Counted from the stretch's first letter, positions 10,201 through 19,056 are shown. The stretch is DNA of 64,000 nucleotides from Algoriphagus halophilus (GCF_900129785.1 NZ_FSRC01000001.1:2666001-2730000); one strand, 5' to 3'. Numbers and translations: made by a program. Notes: a model not told the origin generated them from the letters alone.

Positions 10201-10482
10201 TTGTTGGGCCAAAACCTTTAACCCTGATTCATCCACATCTAATGCTTTCATTAACTCAGCATCCATTTTCTCTTGAGGATCTACCTTTGATCTCAATCGG
10301 TTCAATTCTTCCAATATCCGCTCTTTCATTTCTTGCGTCGCCTTATTGGTAAAAGTGACAGCAAGGATTTGCTTGAAAGCATGTGGACTTTGAAGGGCTA
10401 ATTTCAAATATTCCAGGGTCAGGGTATAGGTTTTTCCTGAACCCGCAGAAGACTTGTAGATAATGAATGGTTTTTGATCCAT
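7264..10482 (-). CDS. AddA-like UvrD/Rep family helicase-nuclease
   Basis: The 1072-residue protein is the motor subunit of the AddAB-like pair. A Walker A motif (SSAGSGKTYT, residues 11-20) opens the protein; other superfamily 1 motifs follow: FTNKATQEMKERI (Ia), LIDEFQDTSGFQWD (II, Walker B), LVGDVKQSIYRWRGGE (III), MTIHKSKGLQFKVV (V) and YVALTRS (VI). The C-terminus carries a RecB-type nuclease domain with LLVHEILEL and IVDFKTGEKQ. The complex resects double-strand DNA ends for recombination and degrades foreign linear DNA. The gene is first in a two-gene operon with the AddB-like gene, with about 160 bases to the divergent GH67 gene upstream. Confidence 0.9.
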   Translation of the reverse strand: MDQKPFIIYKSSAGSGKTYTLTLEYLKLALQSPHAFKQILAVTFTNKATQEMKERILEELNRLRSKVDPQEKMDAELMKALDVDESGLKVLAQQTLTAILHDYGRFSVSTIDSFFQKVVRAFAREIDLNAKFDVEMDQAAVLDRVVDRVVMLVMEDEFLHKWLVDYAYEQIQNGSSWDIRRNIHGLGQQIFQEDFKKFAPEIKEFLKEKENITSLQTMVRERKSEIVQLAKELGTHANTIRVSNGLEWTDFAGGSRTFAKVFSLLGDKNQPIPKLTDATLAKIDQPDGWFSKSSKCIDQIKSAYEQGLNQILIQMDALTSRWNTLQAIAKNSYVYGVFKNLLDELSLVKDEENILLISDANEFLKEITKGNDTPFIYEKVGNQYKNYLIDEFQDTSGFQWDSFKPLLENSLGQHQTNLLVGDVKQSIYRWRGGEMKLLLSQVEEEIGTDRIVLKNLDTNFRSLPHIIQFNNAVFKVLPKSMEQVLIADYGVENPKILSQAYEDSFQHVSSKKMNSDFKGKVKLEFIDPKNVEDESSFDELVLDKLPEVVKELQDHGYELKDIAFLVRKKSQGEAIADKMMDFAAENTDPNYGFDVLSDESMYLNKAASVKALVSGFHYLHNPADQVQYKTMWYHLAVLKTEPISHELFALDKMPSYLDEQVKAFQEKEKTMLQLPLMEALEELIQVLGLMELGKESAYISGFKEAVFDFTANNRADLSGFLDWWEDQQLKRTVKIPEGHNAMRIMTIHKSKGLQFKVVLMPFLKWTIFDTSKGNVIWSPFEDREKGLSAVIPLNLNNELANSDFRETYAEEATMAYLDSLNMLYVALTRSEEVFYGFSPFKETIKSQNYMEVQLQQLIQFDASGEGGLSFKTYFDQESKVFELGDWPESQVRKLEPHQAPDLRWAYKNWAEVLKLKKYAVDFSIEGLAQRKKQKFGLLVHEILELSINHQSALQHLQKFYFEGRLSAEERSIVEEQLGHLFAHPTFASWFSSEGVLLAEQGILLPGGKQKRPDRIILNDQEALIVDFKTGEKQSRYAEQVREYMKLVASLAKRPTKGYLCYLETGLIEEVYA
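7275..7280 (-). promoter_or_regulatory. Shine-Dalgarno sequence of the AddB-like gene
   Basis: Read on the minus strand this is AGGAGG, three bases before the ATG at 7271 and inside the last codons of the helicase gene. Such a perfect site is unusual here, as most genes in the window lack one, and it decides between the TTG and ATG starts. Confidence 0.6.
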
Positions 10483-10643
10483 GGCTAAAAGTTAGAACCG
10501 AATATAAGGAAGGCACTTCTTATTTTGGTGGTTTCTGGCTCAATTTGACAGAGATTGTCTGGTAAGACATTGATTTATATCCGTATCTTTTCATTCCTAA
10601 AACAACAATTGCTTTTTGGATAGAAATCCCCAATTTTAAGACT

Positions 10644-12806
10644 ATGCAAAAACCCATCAACCTACTCCTATTGTTCGTTTCCCTTTGGCTAGGCAATTGC
10701 TTTTCTTCCTTTGGAAATGATGGCTACAATCTTTGGTTGGACTACCAGCCCCTGCCCAACTCGACCCTTCAAAATGATGTTTCAGAATTACTTTCTGGAG
10801 TCTATTTTTTTGGAGAAAACCCTACCTATGAAGTCATCAAAAAAGAGCTGAATAGAGCAGCGGAATCCTGGATTGGAAACACCCCCAGTTTCAGACAGGA
10901 AAGGTTGCAATCCGCTACATTTTATTTAGGTACCCGGCAAGAATTTTCGCAGGTTTTATCCTTGGACCAACAGGCCGAAATTAAGGCGCTTGGTGAGGAT
11001 GGCTTTTGGACAGGGCCAGTGGAAATTGATGGAAAAAGCTATTTTTCAATCATTGGAAACACACCCATAGGAGTACTTTATGGGACATTTCATTGGATCA
11101 AAACTGTCCAAAGTAAAACTTTCAATAAAAACTCAATTCATTCTGATAGTCCGAAAGTTAAAGTCCGCATGTTAAACCATTGGGATAATCTGGACAGAAC
11201 TGTGGAAAGAGGCTATGCCGGCTTTTCAATTTGGGACTGGCATAGACTTCCAGGCTATGTAGATCCCAGATATATAGACTATGCCCGAGCAAATGCCTCC
11301 ATTGGAATAAATGCTGTTTCCTTAACCAATGTGAACGCGAATGCCTTGATCTTGACCACCGACTTCATGAAGAAAGTGAAAGTGCTTGCAGACATTTTCA
11401 GACCCTATGGAATTAAGGTATTTCTGACTGCCAGATTCTCTGCTCCCATTCAGATCGGTGGCTTGGAAACTGCCGATCCGTTAAACGATCAGGTTAGGGA
11501 TTTCTGGAAAGAAAAAACTGCTGAAATCTATTCGTACATCCCGGACTTTGGAGGCTTTTTAGTGAAGGCAAATTCAGAAGGCCAGCCAGGTCCTCATGAG
11601 TACGGAAGAAACCATGCCGAAGGTGCCAATATGCTTGCAGAAGCATTGGCTCCCCATGGAGGTTTGCTGATCTGGAGGGCTTTTGTGTATTCCTTTCAAG
11701 AGGATCAAGATCGGCATAAACAAGCCAATTTTGAATTTGAACCCCTGGATGGGAAATTTAGGGACAATGTCATTATCCAGATAAAAAATGGAGCCATTGA
11801 CTTCCAACCTAGGGAACCCTTCCATCCATTATTTGGAGCCATCAATCAGACCAATGTGGGAATGGAATTTCAGATCACCCAAGAATACCTGGGACAAGCT
11901 ACCCAATTGGTTTTCCTAGCCCCCATGTGGGAGGAAGTATTACAGACGAACATCTATAGACCTAAGCCAAGCACTACCGTTGCAAGTCTTTTGGAAGGCA
12001 CTGAAACTAACCAAGACCTTACCTTAATGGCAGGTGTTTCCAATATTGGAACGGATAGAAACTGGACCGGGCACCTATTTGGCCAAGCCAATTGGTATGC
12101 CTTTGGAAAATTAGCTTGGAACCCCGATGCCAATTCGGCTGATATTGCTGAGGAATGGATTAAATTGACTTTCGGTCAAAAGCCTATGGTCGTTTCGAAA
12201 ATTGAGGAAATGATGCTCGATTCACATGAAGCGGCTGTGGATTATATGACTCCTCTAGGACTCCACCATATCATGGGAAGGAGCCATCATTATGGACCAG
12301 GCCCTTGGGTGATGGGAGGTCGAGCAGATTGGACCGCTCCCTATTACCATCAAGCCGACAGCTTGGGAATCGGGTTTGACAGAACTAGTACCGGAAGTGA
12401 TGCATTGAGCCAATATGCCCAGGAAATTCAAGAGGTTTGGTCAAACCCCAATGAAATCCCTGAAAAGTACCTGCTTTGGTTCCACCATTTACCTTGGGAT
12501 TTTAAATTGAAAGATGGACATACCTTATGGGAAGGAATAGCCTACCATTATGATCGAGGGGTAAAGGAAGTGAGGGCCATGCAGCAAACTTGGGACAGTT
12601 TAAAACCTGAACTAGATCCGGAAGAATTTGAGCATGTCCGCCAATTGCTAAACATTCAGGAGGAGGAAGCAGAATGGTGGAGAAATGCCTGTTTACTTTA
12701 TTTTCAAACATTCTCAAAGAGGCCATTCCCCAGTGATATCGAACAACCTGAAGGAGATTTGGAATATTATAAAAGCTTGATGTTCCCAAATGCCCCAGGA
12801 ATTTAA
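10644..12806 (+). CDS. Alpha-glucuronidase, GH67
   Basis: The 720-residue protein belongs to glycoside hydrolase family 67, which removes 4-O-methyl-glucuronic acid from the non-reducing end of xylo-oligosaccharides. A signal peptide (to about residue 22) puts it in the periplasm. Family hallmarks are RMLNHWDNLDRTVERGYAG near residue 180, the GGFLVKANSEGQPGP segment near 310 with a conserved Glu, and the NWTGHLFGQANWYAFG region near 475. The length is normal for the family. No xylanase, xylosidase or SusCD gene is next to it, so it is a stand-alone enzyme here. It is transcribed divergently from the AddA-like gene. Confidence 0.92.
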   Translation: MQKPINLLLLFVSLWLGNCFSSFGNDGYNLWLDYQPLPNSTLQNDVSELLSGVYFFGENPTYEVIKKELNRAAESWIGNTPSFRQERLQSATFYLGTRQEFSQVLSLDQQAEIKALGEDGFWTGPVEIDGKSYFSIIGNTPIGVLYGTFHWIKTVQSKTFNKNSIHSDSPKVKVRMLNHWDNLDRTVERGYAGFSIWDWHRLPGYVDPRYIDYARANASIGINAVSLTNVNANALILTTDFMKKVKVLADIFRPYGIKVFLTARFSAPIQIGGLETADPLNDQVRDFWKEKTAEIYSYIPDFGGFLVKANSEGQPGPHEYGRNHAEGANMLAEALAPHGGLLIWRAFVYSFQEDQDRHKQANFEFEPLDGKFRDNVIIQIKNGAIDFQPREPFHPLFGAINQTNVGMEFQITQEYLGQATQLVFLAPMWEEVLQTNIYRPKPSTTVASLLEGTETNQDLTLMAGVSNIGTDRNWTGHLFGQANWYAFGKLAWNPDANSADIAEEWIKLTFGQKPMVVSKIEEMMLDSHEAAVDYMTPLGLHHIMGRSHHYGPGPWVMGGRADWTAPYYHQADSLGIGFDRTSTGSDALSQYAQEIQEVWSNPNEIPEKYLLWFHHLPWDFKLKDGHTLWEGIAYHYDRGVKEVRAMQQTWDSLKPELDPEEFEHVRQLLNIQEEEAEWWRNACLLYFQTFSKRPFPSDIEQPEGDLEYYKSLMFPNAPGI

Positions 12807-12895
12807 GAGGGGAACCAGGTTCCATACAATAGAATAATTACTTCAGGATTTGATGGAGAATTGACTAAATTAAGTAGGAATCAGCTTTCGTTCCC

Positions 12896-13669
12896 ATGAA
12901 TAGAATTCATCTTTTCGAATTCGAAGATCTGCCATGGTTTCCGGGTTTTCTTCGAAATTATGGTACTGATTTCCTTCAGTTTTTGTCAAACAAAACAAAC
13001 ATGTTTGTTCCCCTGATTCCTTGGATAGAAAAAGGACTGCAATCCGTTGGGACAAACCAGATCATTGATTTGGCATCTGGGGGAGGCGGGGGAATCCTGT
13101 CCTTAAATCAGGAATTGATTGCAAAACACCCTGAGACCACTATTCTTCTCACAGATTACTTTCCAAACCTAGCAGCGTTTGAATATACTGCCTCCCAGGT
13201 TTCCAATATAGCATATTCAACAGAGGCAATTGATGCAAGAGCGGTTCCCGAAAAGTATTCGGGATTACGAACTCAATTCCTCTCTTTCCATCATTTTCGC
13301 CCCAAAGATGCCATCCAAATTCTGGAAAATGCAGTGACTACTCGACAGCCTATCTTTATTGCGGAAGGTCAGGAAAGATCTTTCCCTAGCATGTTAGCGA
13401 TGTTCTTCTCCCCTATTACCGTAGTACTGACTACTCCTTTCATAAGACCTTTTAATCTTGGGAGGCTGCTTTTTACTTATCTGATTCCTATTGTGCCTTT
13501 TTTCGTTTGGTGGGATGGAATAGTATCTTGCCTAAGAACCTATTCGGAGGGGGAAATGAATGACTTAATAGCTCAAGTAAAAAATCGTGATCAATTTCAT
13601 TGGGAAGTAGGGAGGGTTAAATCTGGTCCCGCTTATCTTTTGTTTTTATTAGGAACTCCGAAAACTTAA
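12896..13669 (+). CDS. Class I SAM methyltransferase-like protein
   Basis: A 257-residue protein with a probable Rossmann-type SAM-binding motif I (IIDLASGGGGGI, near residue 60) and an acidic end of the next strand (LLTDYFP), which fits a class I methyltransferase. The glycine run is longer than usual. A conserved FLSFHHFRP segment lies where motif IV/V is expected. The C-terminal half has one or two hydrophobic stretches (IRPFNLGRLLFTYLIPIVPFF) that may bind a membrane or lipid substrate. Substrate unknown. It ends in a 4-base overlap with the convergent hydrolase gene. Confidence 0.6.
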   Translation: MNRIHLFEFEDLPWFPGFLRNYGTDFLQFLSNKTNMFVPLIPWIEKGLQSVGTNQIIDLASGGGGGILSLNQELIAKHPETTILLTDYFPNLAAFEYTASQVSNIAYSTEAIDARAVPEKYSGLRTQFLSFHHFRPKDAIQILENAVTTRQPIFIAEGQERSFPSMLAMFFSPITVVLTTPFIRPFNLGRLLFTYLIPIVPFFVWWDGIVSCLRTYSEGEMNDLIAQVKNRDQFHWEVGRVKSGPAYLLFLLGTPKT

Positions 13670-14502
13670 ATTTTTTCTTTTAGCCAATTCACAATTATAT
13701 CCAGAACTAACTCACTATCGGTATCATTGATCAATTCATGATACCCTCCGGGTATCAGCCTTAGTGTCTTATCTATAGAATTAGATTTTTTAAAAAGAAG
13801 TTTTGACCCTTCAGGATTGGTTAAGGTATCACTGGTACCATGAAGTAATAAGACGGGTTGGTCAAATTCACTCACCTTCTCTTGAATGTATTTCATCATA
13901 TTGAAAATTTCAGTAGCTGTCCTTGCGGGATAGGCATCTTTATAAACCAGCGGATCATCCAAGTACCGCTGTACTTCCTTCTTCAATTTTGAAATTCCCT
14001 TGGGGTCAAGTTTTAAAGCCTTTAGCCTAGGAAAAAATCTGCTAATTAATCCAGAAATAGACTTTAGAATTTTTGGAGTATTGGGATCCTCCATGATGGC
14101 AGGACTACTTAGAATCACTCCACTTAATTCAGGGTGATATTTCAGTACATAGGCAGCGGCAAATCCTCCCCCCATACTATGCCCATATAGAAAAACAGGA
14201 AGTGATGCTTGGTAGTTTTTCGCTTTTTCAAATAGCACGTGAATATCTTCCAGATAGCTTAAATACGAGTCAAAATATGCGTCCGGTCCATTTGGTACAG
14301 ACTTACCATGTCCTCTACCATCAAATGTGAAAACAGAAATCCCAATTGAAACCAAGTTTTCTGCCAACACGGAATACCGGCCACTATGCTCGCCTAGCCC
14401 ATGAACCAATAACAAAGTAGCCTTGGGATGATCTGGCATCCATGCCTGCAAGTAAAGTTTCACTCCATCAGGGGCCTCATATGTGCTCTCAAAATGATTC
14501 AT
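13666..14502 (-). CDS. Alpha/beta hydrolase, monoacylglycerol lipase-like
   Basis: The 278-residue cytoplasmic protein has the serine aminopeptidase S33/monoacylglycerol lipase layout. The oxyanion-hole motif LLVHGLGEHSGRY is at residues 31-43, and the nucleophile elbow GHSMGGG gives Ser109. The Asp is in LLLHGTSDTLTNP and the His in IPGGYHELI near the C-terminus. All three triad residues are present, so it should be active on a lipid ester or a similar small ester. It has no signal peptide. It stands alone on the minus strand and overlaps the convergent methyltransferase-like gene by 4 bases. Confidence 0.85.
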   Translation of the reverse strand: MNHFESTYEAPDGVKLYLQAWMPDHPKATLLLVHGLGEHSGRYSVLAENLVSIGISVFTFDGRGHGKSVPNGPDAYFDSYLSYLEDIHVLFEKAKNYQASLPVFLYGHSMGGGFAAAYVLKYHPELSGVILSSPAIMEDPNTPKILKSISGLISRFFPRLKALKLDPKGISKLKKEVQRYLDDPLVYKDAYPARTATEIFNMMKYIQEKVSEFDQPVLLLHGTSDTLTNPEGSKLLFKKSNSIDKTLRLIPGGYHELINDTDSELVLDIIVNWLKEKI

Positions 14503-14623
14503 AAACTATTTATTAAACCTTACTATGAAAATGCAAAGATTTAGCCGTTATCCAAGAATGTTTTTTAATCCATTTCCGTTGTATAAGCAGAAACCAAATT
14601 TTTCAATTTAAACCACACGTAAA

Positions 14624-15199
14624 ATGAAAAAGATCTTATTTCTAACAGGTGATTTTGCAGAAGATTATGAGACCATGGTTCCTTTCCAAATGCTGGAAAT
14701 GGTAGGATTTGAAGTTCACGCTGTCTGCCCTGGAAAGAAAAAAGGGGAAACCATCAAGACTGCTATCCACGATTTTGAAGGCGACCAAACGTATACAGAA
14801 AAGCCTGGTCACAATTTTACTTTGAATTACACCTTTGATGAAGTCAAACTTGAAGATTATGCCGGAATTGCCATCGCAGGGGGAAGGGCTCCTGAATATC
14901 TACGGTTACATGCCAAAGTTTTGGACATGGTAAGACATTTCTTTGACAGCAATAAACCTGTTGCCGCAGTTTGCCATGGGATACAAATATTAACTGCAGC
15001 AGGCGTTGTTAAAGGGAGAAAGCTTACCGCCTACCCGGCTGTGGGACCTGAAGTGACCATTGCAGGAGGCGAGTTTCATGAGATCCCCGCCACAGATGCC
15101 TTGGTGGATGGAAACCTCGTTACCTCACCTGCTTGGCCTGGACATGCTGCCTGGATCAGAGAGTTTTTAAAGGTGCTCGGTGTAAAAATTGAAATCTAA
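14624..15199 (+). CDS. DJ-1/PfpI family protein
   Basis: The 191-residue protein is a DJ-1/PfpI superfamily member with class I glutamine amidotransferase fold. The nucleophile Cys117 sits in [11 protein letters not shown], followed by the [10 protein letters not shown] segment and a C-terminal [13 protein letters not shown] in place of the usual SRxPxD stretch. Relatives are deglycase/chaperone-like stress proteins or small proteases; the exact activity cannot be read from the sequence. It has its own rho-independent terminator immediately downstream (15221-15254), so it is monocistronic. Confidence 0.85.
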   Translation: MKKILFLTGDFAEDYETMVPFQMLEMVGFEVHAVCPGKKKGETIKTAIHDFEGDQTYTEKPGHNFTLNYTFDEVKLEDYAGIAIAGGRAPEYLRLHAKVLDMVRHFFDSNKPVAAVCHGIQILTAAGVVKGRKLTAYPAVGPEVTIAGGEFHEIPATDALVDGNLVTSPAWPGHAAWIREFLKVLGVKIEI

Positions 15200-15220
15200 A
15201 CTCATTTGATTAACTAAATC

Positions 15221-15254
15221 AAGCCCTTTCATTTCGCATGAAAGGGCTTTTCTG
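15221..15254 (+). terminator. Rho-independent terminator of the DJ-1/PfpI gene
   Basis: A perfect 12-bp stem (AAGCCCTTTCAT / ATGAAAGGGCTT, 15221-15232 with 15238-15249) with a 5-base loop is followed by a short, interrupted T run. It lies 22 bases after the stop codon at 15199. Confidence 0.85.
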
Positions 15255-15325
15255 ATTTTAAACAGTTCGAATTCATTACCTTATCTTAGCATTCGTAAAA
15301 TCAATAAATAATAACCCAACCCAAG

Positions 15326-16549
15326 ATGCTTAAATCCAAACGTTTCTCTTCTGCATTACTTCTCTTTTTACTAAGCTATGGAGTATTTGCCCAATCAGTA
15401 ATCCATGGGCCAAGTCGCATTTCATTAGATCGCTTAGCCCGGTACGAATCCGTTATAGAAGAACAGATTGAGGAAGGTAATATTCCTGGGGCAGTCACTT
15501 TAGTGTATCAGGACGGGGAAGTGATTCAACATGAAGCTTATGGAGTAAGTGATGTCGATTCCAATAAACCCATGCTCAAAAATCAACTATTTTTCATCCA
15601 ATCCATGAGTAAGCCCATCATCACTACTGGTATCATGATGCTTTATGAGGAAGGGTATTTTCAGCTGAACGACCCTGTAGAAAAATATTTGCCTTGGTTC
15701 AAAGATTTCAGAATAGCGAACGACCCAAGCCAAGGAATTGCTGGAGGAACTCGGGCTGCAAAAAATAAAATCACCATTGCTCAACTTCTCAGTCATACGG
15801 CTGGTTTTTCGCATGGAATTGCAGCAGGAAAGCTAGAAGAGGAAATTAGAGAGGCCATGTATGGCTCTCCTCAAGAAAACATTGAAAGCCGGGTACAAAC
15901 ACTGGTGAGCTTACCCTTGATCGGCGAACCGGGAGAACAATGGTATTATTCAGCTTCTCCTGATGTGCTTTCTTTATTGATAGAAACATTTTCTGGGATG
16001 AACACGGCAGATTTCCTTCAACAACGATTGTTTGATCCATTAGAAATGAAAGACACTGGGTATAATCTGAATGAAGAGCAACAAAAAAGGATGGTTCAGG
16101 TACATACCATTGATGAAAATGGGAAGTTGATCAAGCAGGAAAACCAAACACCCACTTCCGGAAATACAGTCTTTGGAGGTACTCATGGACTATTTTCCAC
16201 AGCAGAAGATTATTTAAAATTCTCCCGAATGCTTTTAAATGGAGGGGAGTCTAATGGTATTCAATTCCTAAGTCCAAAAACAATAGAAATAATGACCATG
16301 GATCAGGCAGATGGCTTATATGATGGAGCAGGACATGGTTTCGGGTTCGGATTTGCCGTGTTGGAAGATCTAGCGGATGCCAAGAAATTAGGTTCCGTTG
16401 GCCAATACTTTTGGAGTGGAGCCTATTGTACTTTCTTCTTTATTGATCCTAAAGAAGACCTGATTTCTATTTTTATGACCCAAATGAATCCGTATAGCAA
16501 TTATTGGGGAGATAAGATGAGGCAAATGGTCTATCAATCCATTCAATAA
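15326..16549 (+). CDS. Secreted serine hydrolase, beta-lactamase class C family
   Basis: The 407-residue protein has a signal peptide (to FAQ, residue 23) and a class C beta-lactamase/esterase fold. The nucleophile motif S-x-x-K is Ser93-Met-Ser-Lys96, followed by the usual helix; the Tyr motif is in QWYYSASPDVLSLL; the third conserved region near the C-terminus (GHGFGFGFAV) replaces the KTG triad, as in esterase-type members. Members of this family act as D-amino-acid peptidases, esterases or lactamases. The periplasm is the likely site. It is monocistronic, ending in a bidirectional terminator shared with menB. Confidence 0.85.
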   Translation: MLKSKRFSSALLLFLLSYGVFAQSVIHGPSRISLDRLARYESVIEEQIEEGNIPGAVTLVYQDGEVIQHEAYGVSDVDSNKPMLKNQLFFIQSMSKPIITTGIMMLYEEGYFQLNDPVEKYLPWFKDFRIANDPSQGIAGGTRAAKNKITIAQLLSHTAGFSHGIAAGKLEEEIREAMYGSPQENIESRVQTLVSLPLIGEPGEQWYYSASPDVLSLLIETFSGMNTADFLQQRLFDPLEMKDTGYNLNEEQQKRMVQVHTIDENGKLIKQENQTPTSGNTVFGGTHGLFSTAEDYLKFSRMLLNGGESNGIQFLSPKTIEIMTMDQADGLYDGAGHGFGFGFAVLEDLADAKKLGSVGQYFWSGAYCTFFFIDPKEDLISIFMTQMNPYSNYWGDKMRQMVYQSIQ

Positions 16550-16556
16550 CTAAAGA

Positions 16557-16605
16557 AATAGCCTCAAAACAAGGAGGATTCCACTCTTGTTTTGAGGCTA
16601 TTTTG
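16557..16605. terminator. Bidirectional terminator between the serine hydrolase gene and menB
   Basis: A perfect 17-bp stem (16557-16573 with 16586-16602, AATAGCCTCAAAACAAG and its complement) encloses a 12-base loop. A short T run follows on the plus strand (16601-16604), and the A bases before the stem give a weak T run on the minus strand. It lies between convergent genes and can serve both. Confidence 0.85.
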
Positions 16606-16630
16606 TATGGTCAAAAACTTTTCTCTTGGC

Positions 16631-17464
16631 TTAAGGAATCCATTTGTTGGAACCGAAATTAGGCTTTCTCTTTTCCAAAAACGCATTTCTACCTTCTTTC
16701 GCTTCTTCTGTACCATATGCCAATCGAGTGGCTTCTCCGGCAAACACCTGTTGGCCAACCATCCCATCATCTGTCAAATTCATGGCGAATTTTAGCATTT
16801 TGATGGAAGTAGGAGATTTTTCCAATATTTCTTGGGCCCACTCATAGGCTGTAGCTTCCAACTCTTCATGAGGAATCACGGCATTGACCATTCCCATTTC
16901 AAAAGCTTCCTGTGCGGAGTAGTTTCTTCCCAAGAAGAAGATTTCTCTCGCTTTCTTTTGACCTACCATTTTAGCCAAGTAGGCAGATCCGTACCCTCCG
17001 TCAAAACTGGTTACATCTGCATCAGTCTGCTTGAAAATAGCATGCTCTTTACTAGCTAAGGTCAAATCGCAAACCACATGCAAACTATGACCACCACCTA
17101 CAGCCCATCCCGGAACTACTGCAATGACTACTTTTGGCATAAATCGGATCAGTCTCTGGACCTCCAATATATTCAGTCGATGGTATCCATCTTCTCCTAC
17201 ATACCCTTGATTTCCTCTTGCCTTCTGATCACCTCCTGAACAAAAAGCCCAGCCCCCATCTTTGGGAGAAGGTCCTTCCCCACTCAATAATACTACTCCT
17301 ATGGAGGTGTCTTCTTGCGCATCATAAAATGCGTCGTAAAGCTCGGAGGTTGTTTTTGGACGAAAAGCATTTCTTACCTCAGGTCTGTTAAAAGCAATTC
17401 GTGCTACGCCATTGCACTTTTTATAGGTGATATCTTCGTATTTTTTTGCAGTAATCCACTCCAT
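16631..17464 (-). CDS. menB: 1,4-dihydroxy-2-naphthoyl-CoA synthase
   Basis: MenB closes the second ring of menaquinone from o-succinylbenzoyl-CoA. The 277-residue crotonase-fold protein shows FNRPEVRNAFRP near the start, the FCSGGDQKARG oxyanion-hole motif, the VPGWAVGGGHSLH helix, TSFDGGYGSAYLA, and a C-terminal KRKPNF segment, all characteristic of MenB rather than of enoyl-CoA hydratases. The reading frame begins at a TTG three codons upstream, but the ATG at 17464 is preferred. menE lies divergently about 105 bases upstream, so the two pathway genes share one intergenic promoter region. Confidence 0.93.
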   Translation of the reverse strand: MEWITAKKYEDITYKKCNGVARIAFNRPEVRNAFRPKTTSELYDAFYDAQEDTSIGVVLLSGEGPSPKDGGWAFCSGGDQKARGNQGYVGEDGYHRLNILEVQRLIRFMPKVVIAVVPGWAVGGGHSLHVVCDLTLASKEHAIFKQTDADVTSFDGGYGSAYLAKMVGQKKAREIFFLGRNYSAQEAFEMGMVNAVIPHEELEATAYEWAQEILEKSPTSIKMLKFAMNLTDDGMVGQQVFAGEATRLAYGTEEAKEGRNAFLEKRKPNFGSNKWIP

Positions 17465-17569
17465 GATGTTCAAATTTTAAGCTGAATTTTCGCTGCAAGA
17501 TAACAGGCTTCGCGGAAAAATGTTGTTAGTTTGCTGCTCTACTTTCATCAATCAAAGACCTGCATCTCC

Positions 17570-18640
17570 ATGTTTGAATTGATAATTGGAACAAATAGGT
17601 ATTCTTCCCAAGAAGATTTCATACATACACCTTCTGGTTTACCGGATTTTGCCATCCCTGCCTTCATATTTTGCAAAGCATGGTTGGCGGGCCAAGAATC
17701 TTTTGAATTGCAAACTTCAGGATCTACAGGCACTCCCAAACCTATCCAGGTCCTACGTTCTCAAATGACGGCAAGTGCTTTGGCTACGCAATCTTTTTTT
17801 GGCATCACTGCCGGGTCAGAAATGCTTTGTTGTATGAATACCCAATACATCGCTGGTAAAATGATGCTGGTCCGTGCCATGGTTTGGAATTGCCCCATCC
17901 TGGTCATTGAGCCAAGTTCAAGACCGCTTTCCGACCTTCCTACCCACTTTTCGCCAAAATTTGTGGCCATGGTTCCTTTGCAAGTGGAAGAAAGTTTATC
18001 CACAAATCTGGAGGAATTAAAGTCTTTAGAATATCTAATTATAGGAGGTGCCCCTGTTTCAAAAAAGCTCAAGTCCTCCATCTTGAAGGAGGGTTTAAAT
18101 GCATACCAGACCTATGGGATGACAGAAACTGTTTCTCATATCGCCATCGCAGCATTTGAAGAAGGGGAGCTGATGTATAAGCCCCTTCCAGAAGTGGAAC
18201 TAGGACAGGATTCTAGAGGAGCACTTTGGATAAAATCCGCGATGAGTAACTACCAAACCATTCAAACCAACGATTTGGTGGAATTCCATGAAGGCAAGCG
18301 ATTTTCTTGGTTAGGAAGAGCTGATTTCGTGATCAATACCGGAGGGATCAAACTCCATCCAGAAATTTTAGAATCTAAAATTGAAAGTAGTATCCAACCT
18401 TTTTTCCCCAATCACTCCTATTTCTTTTATGGGGTCCCGGACGAGAAGTTGGGCCAAAAACTGATTTTAGCCATTGAATCGTTGGAACCTGAGACTGAAA
18501 AGGCAGAAAGTTTGCGAGGAGTATTAAAGGAAATCCTTCATAAATATGAAATTCCCAAAGAAATACAGCTAATCCCTGAGTTTAAACGTACAAGGACAGG
18601 TAAGATTAATAGACTAAAGACCATTCAAACTATCACATGA
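17570..18640 (+). CDS. menE: o-succinylbenzoate-CoA ligase
   Basis: A 356-residue AMP-forming acyl-CoA synthetase. The phosphate-binding motif TSGSTGTPKPI is near residue 50, the TYGMTETVSHIA motif near 185, the adenine-ring/hinge aspartate in WLGRADFVINTGG near 245, and the C-terminal catalytic lysine region in RTRTGKINR. It is shorter than most acyl-CoA ligases because the N-terminal subdomain is reduced, which is usual for MenE of Bacteroidota. Assignment to the pathway rests on this size and on the divergent menB. The ATG at 17570 is preferred over the upstream TTG. It overlaps the DUF2141 gene by 4 bases. Confidence 0.85.
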   Translation: MFELIIGTNRYSSQEDFIHTPSGLPDFAIPAFIFCKAWLAGQESFELQTSGSTGTPKPIQVLRSQMTASALATQSFFGITAGSEMLCCMNTQYIAGKMMLVRAMVWNCPILVIEPSSRPLSDLPTHFSPKFVAMVPLQVEESLSTNLEELKSLEYLIIGGAPVSKKLKSSILKEGLNAYQTYGMTETVSHIAIAAFEEGELMYKPLPEVELGQDSRGALWIKSAMSNYQTIQTNDLVEFHEGKRFSWLGRADFVINTGGIKLHPEILESKIESSIQPFFPNHSYFFYGVPDEKLGQKLILAIESLEPETEKAESLRGVLKEILHKYEIPKEIQLIPEFKRTRTGKINRLKTIQTIT

Positions 18641-19056
18641 ACTTGCTAGTTGCGCTATTCATTTCTTTTTCCTCTTTCATTTCACCTTCAAATGGAGAAA
18701 TCCATTTAATCATAGAAGAAACGGAAGTCAATGAAGGAGTGGTTCAGGTACTTTTATTCAACAATAAAGATGGTTTCCCTTCAGATATAAACAAGGCTAT
18801 AAAAAAGTTAAGCCTTCCTGTGGTGAACAAAAAGGCCGAAATTGTTTTAAAAGATATTGATCCTGGAGAATACGCATTTTCTGTTTTTCACGACCAGGAT
18901 ATGGATGGAGAGATGAAGAAAAACCAAATTGGATACCCTTTGGATAAATTTGGCTTCTCAAATAATCCATCTCTATTATTTGGCCCTCCAAGTTTTAGTA
19001 AAGCATCTTTTAAAGTCAAAGACAAACCAGTGACAGTCAAAATAAAATTACGTTAA
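18637..19056 (+). CDS. DUF2141 secreted protein
   Basis: A 139-residue exported protein (signal peptide to about residue 20) of the DUF2141 family. It shows the family pattern: a strand ending in LLFNNKDGFP, a DIDPGEYAFSVFHDQDMDGEM segment (split over the calcium-binding-like acidic loop), GYPLDKFGFSNN and an FKV...VKIKL end. The role of the family is unknown; the fold is predicted to be an immunoglobulin-like sandwich. It is translationally coupled to menE (ATGA overlap), which may only reflect compaction, and overlaps the convergent oxygenase gene by 4 bases. Confidence 0.8.
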   Translation: MNLLVALFISFSSFISPSNGEIHLIIEETEVNEGVVQVLLFNNKDGFPSDINKAIKKLSLPVVNKKAEIVLKDIDPGEYAFSVFHDQDMDGEMKKNQIGYPLDKFGFSNNPSLLFGPPSFSKASFKVKDKPVTVKIKLR

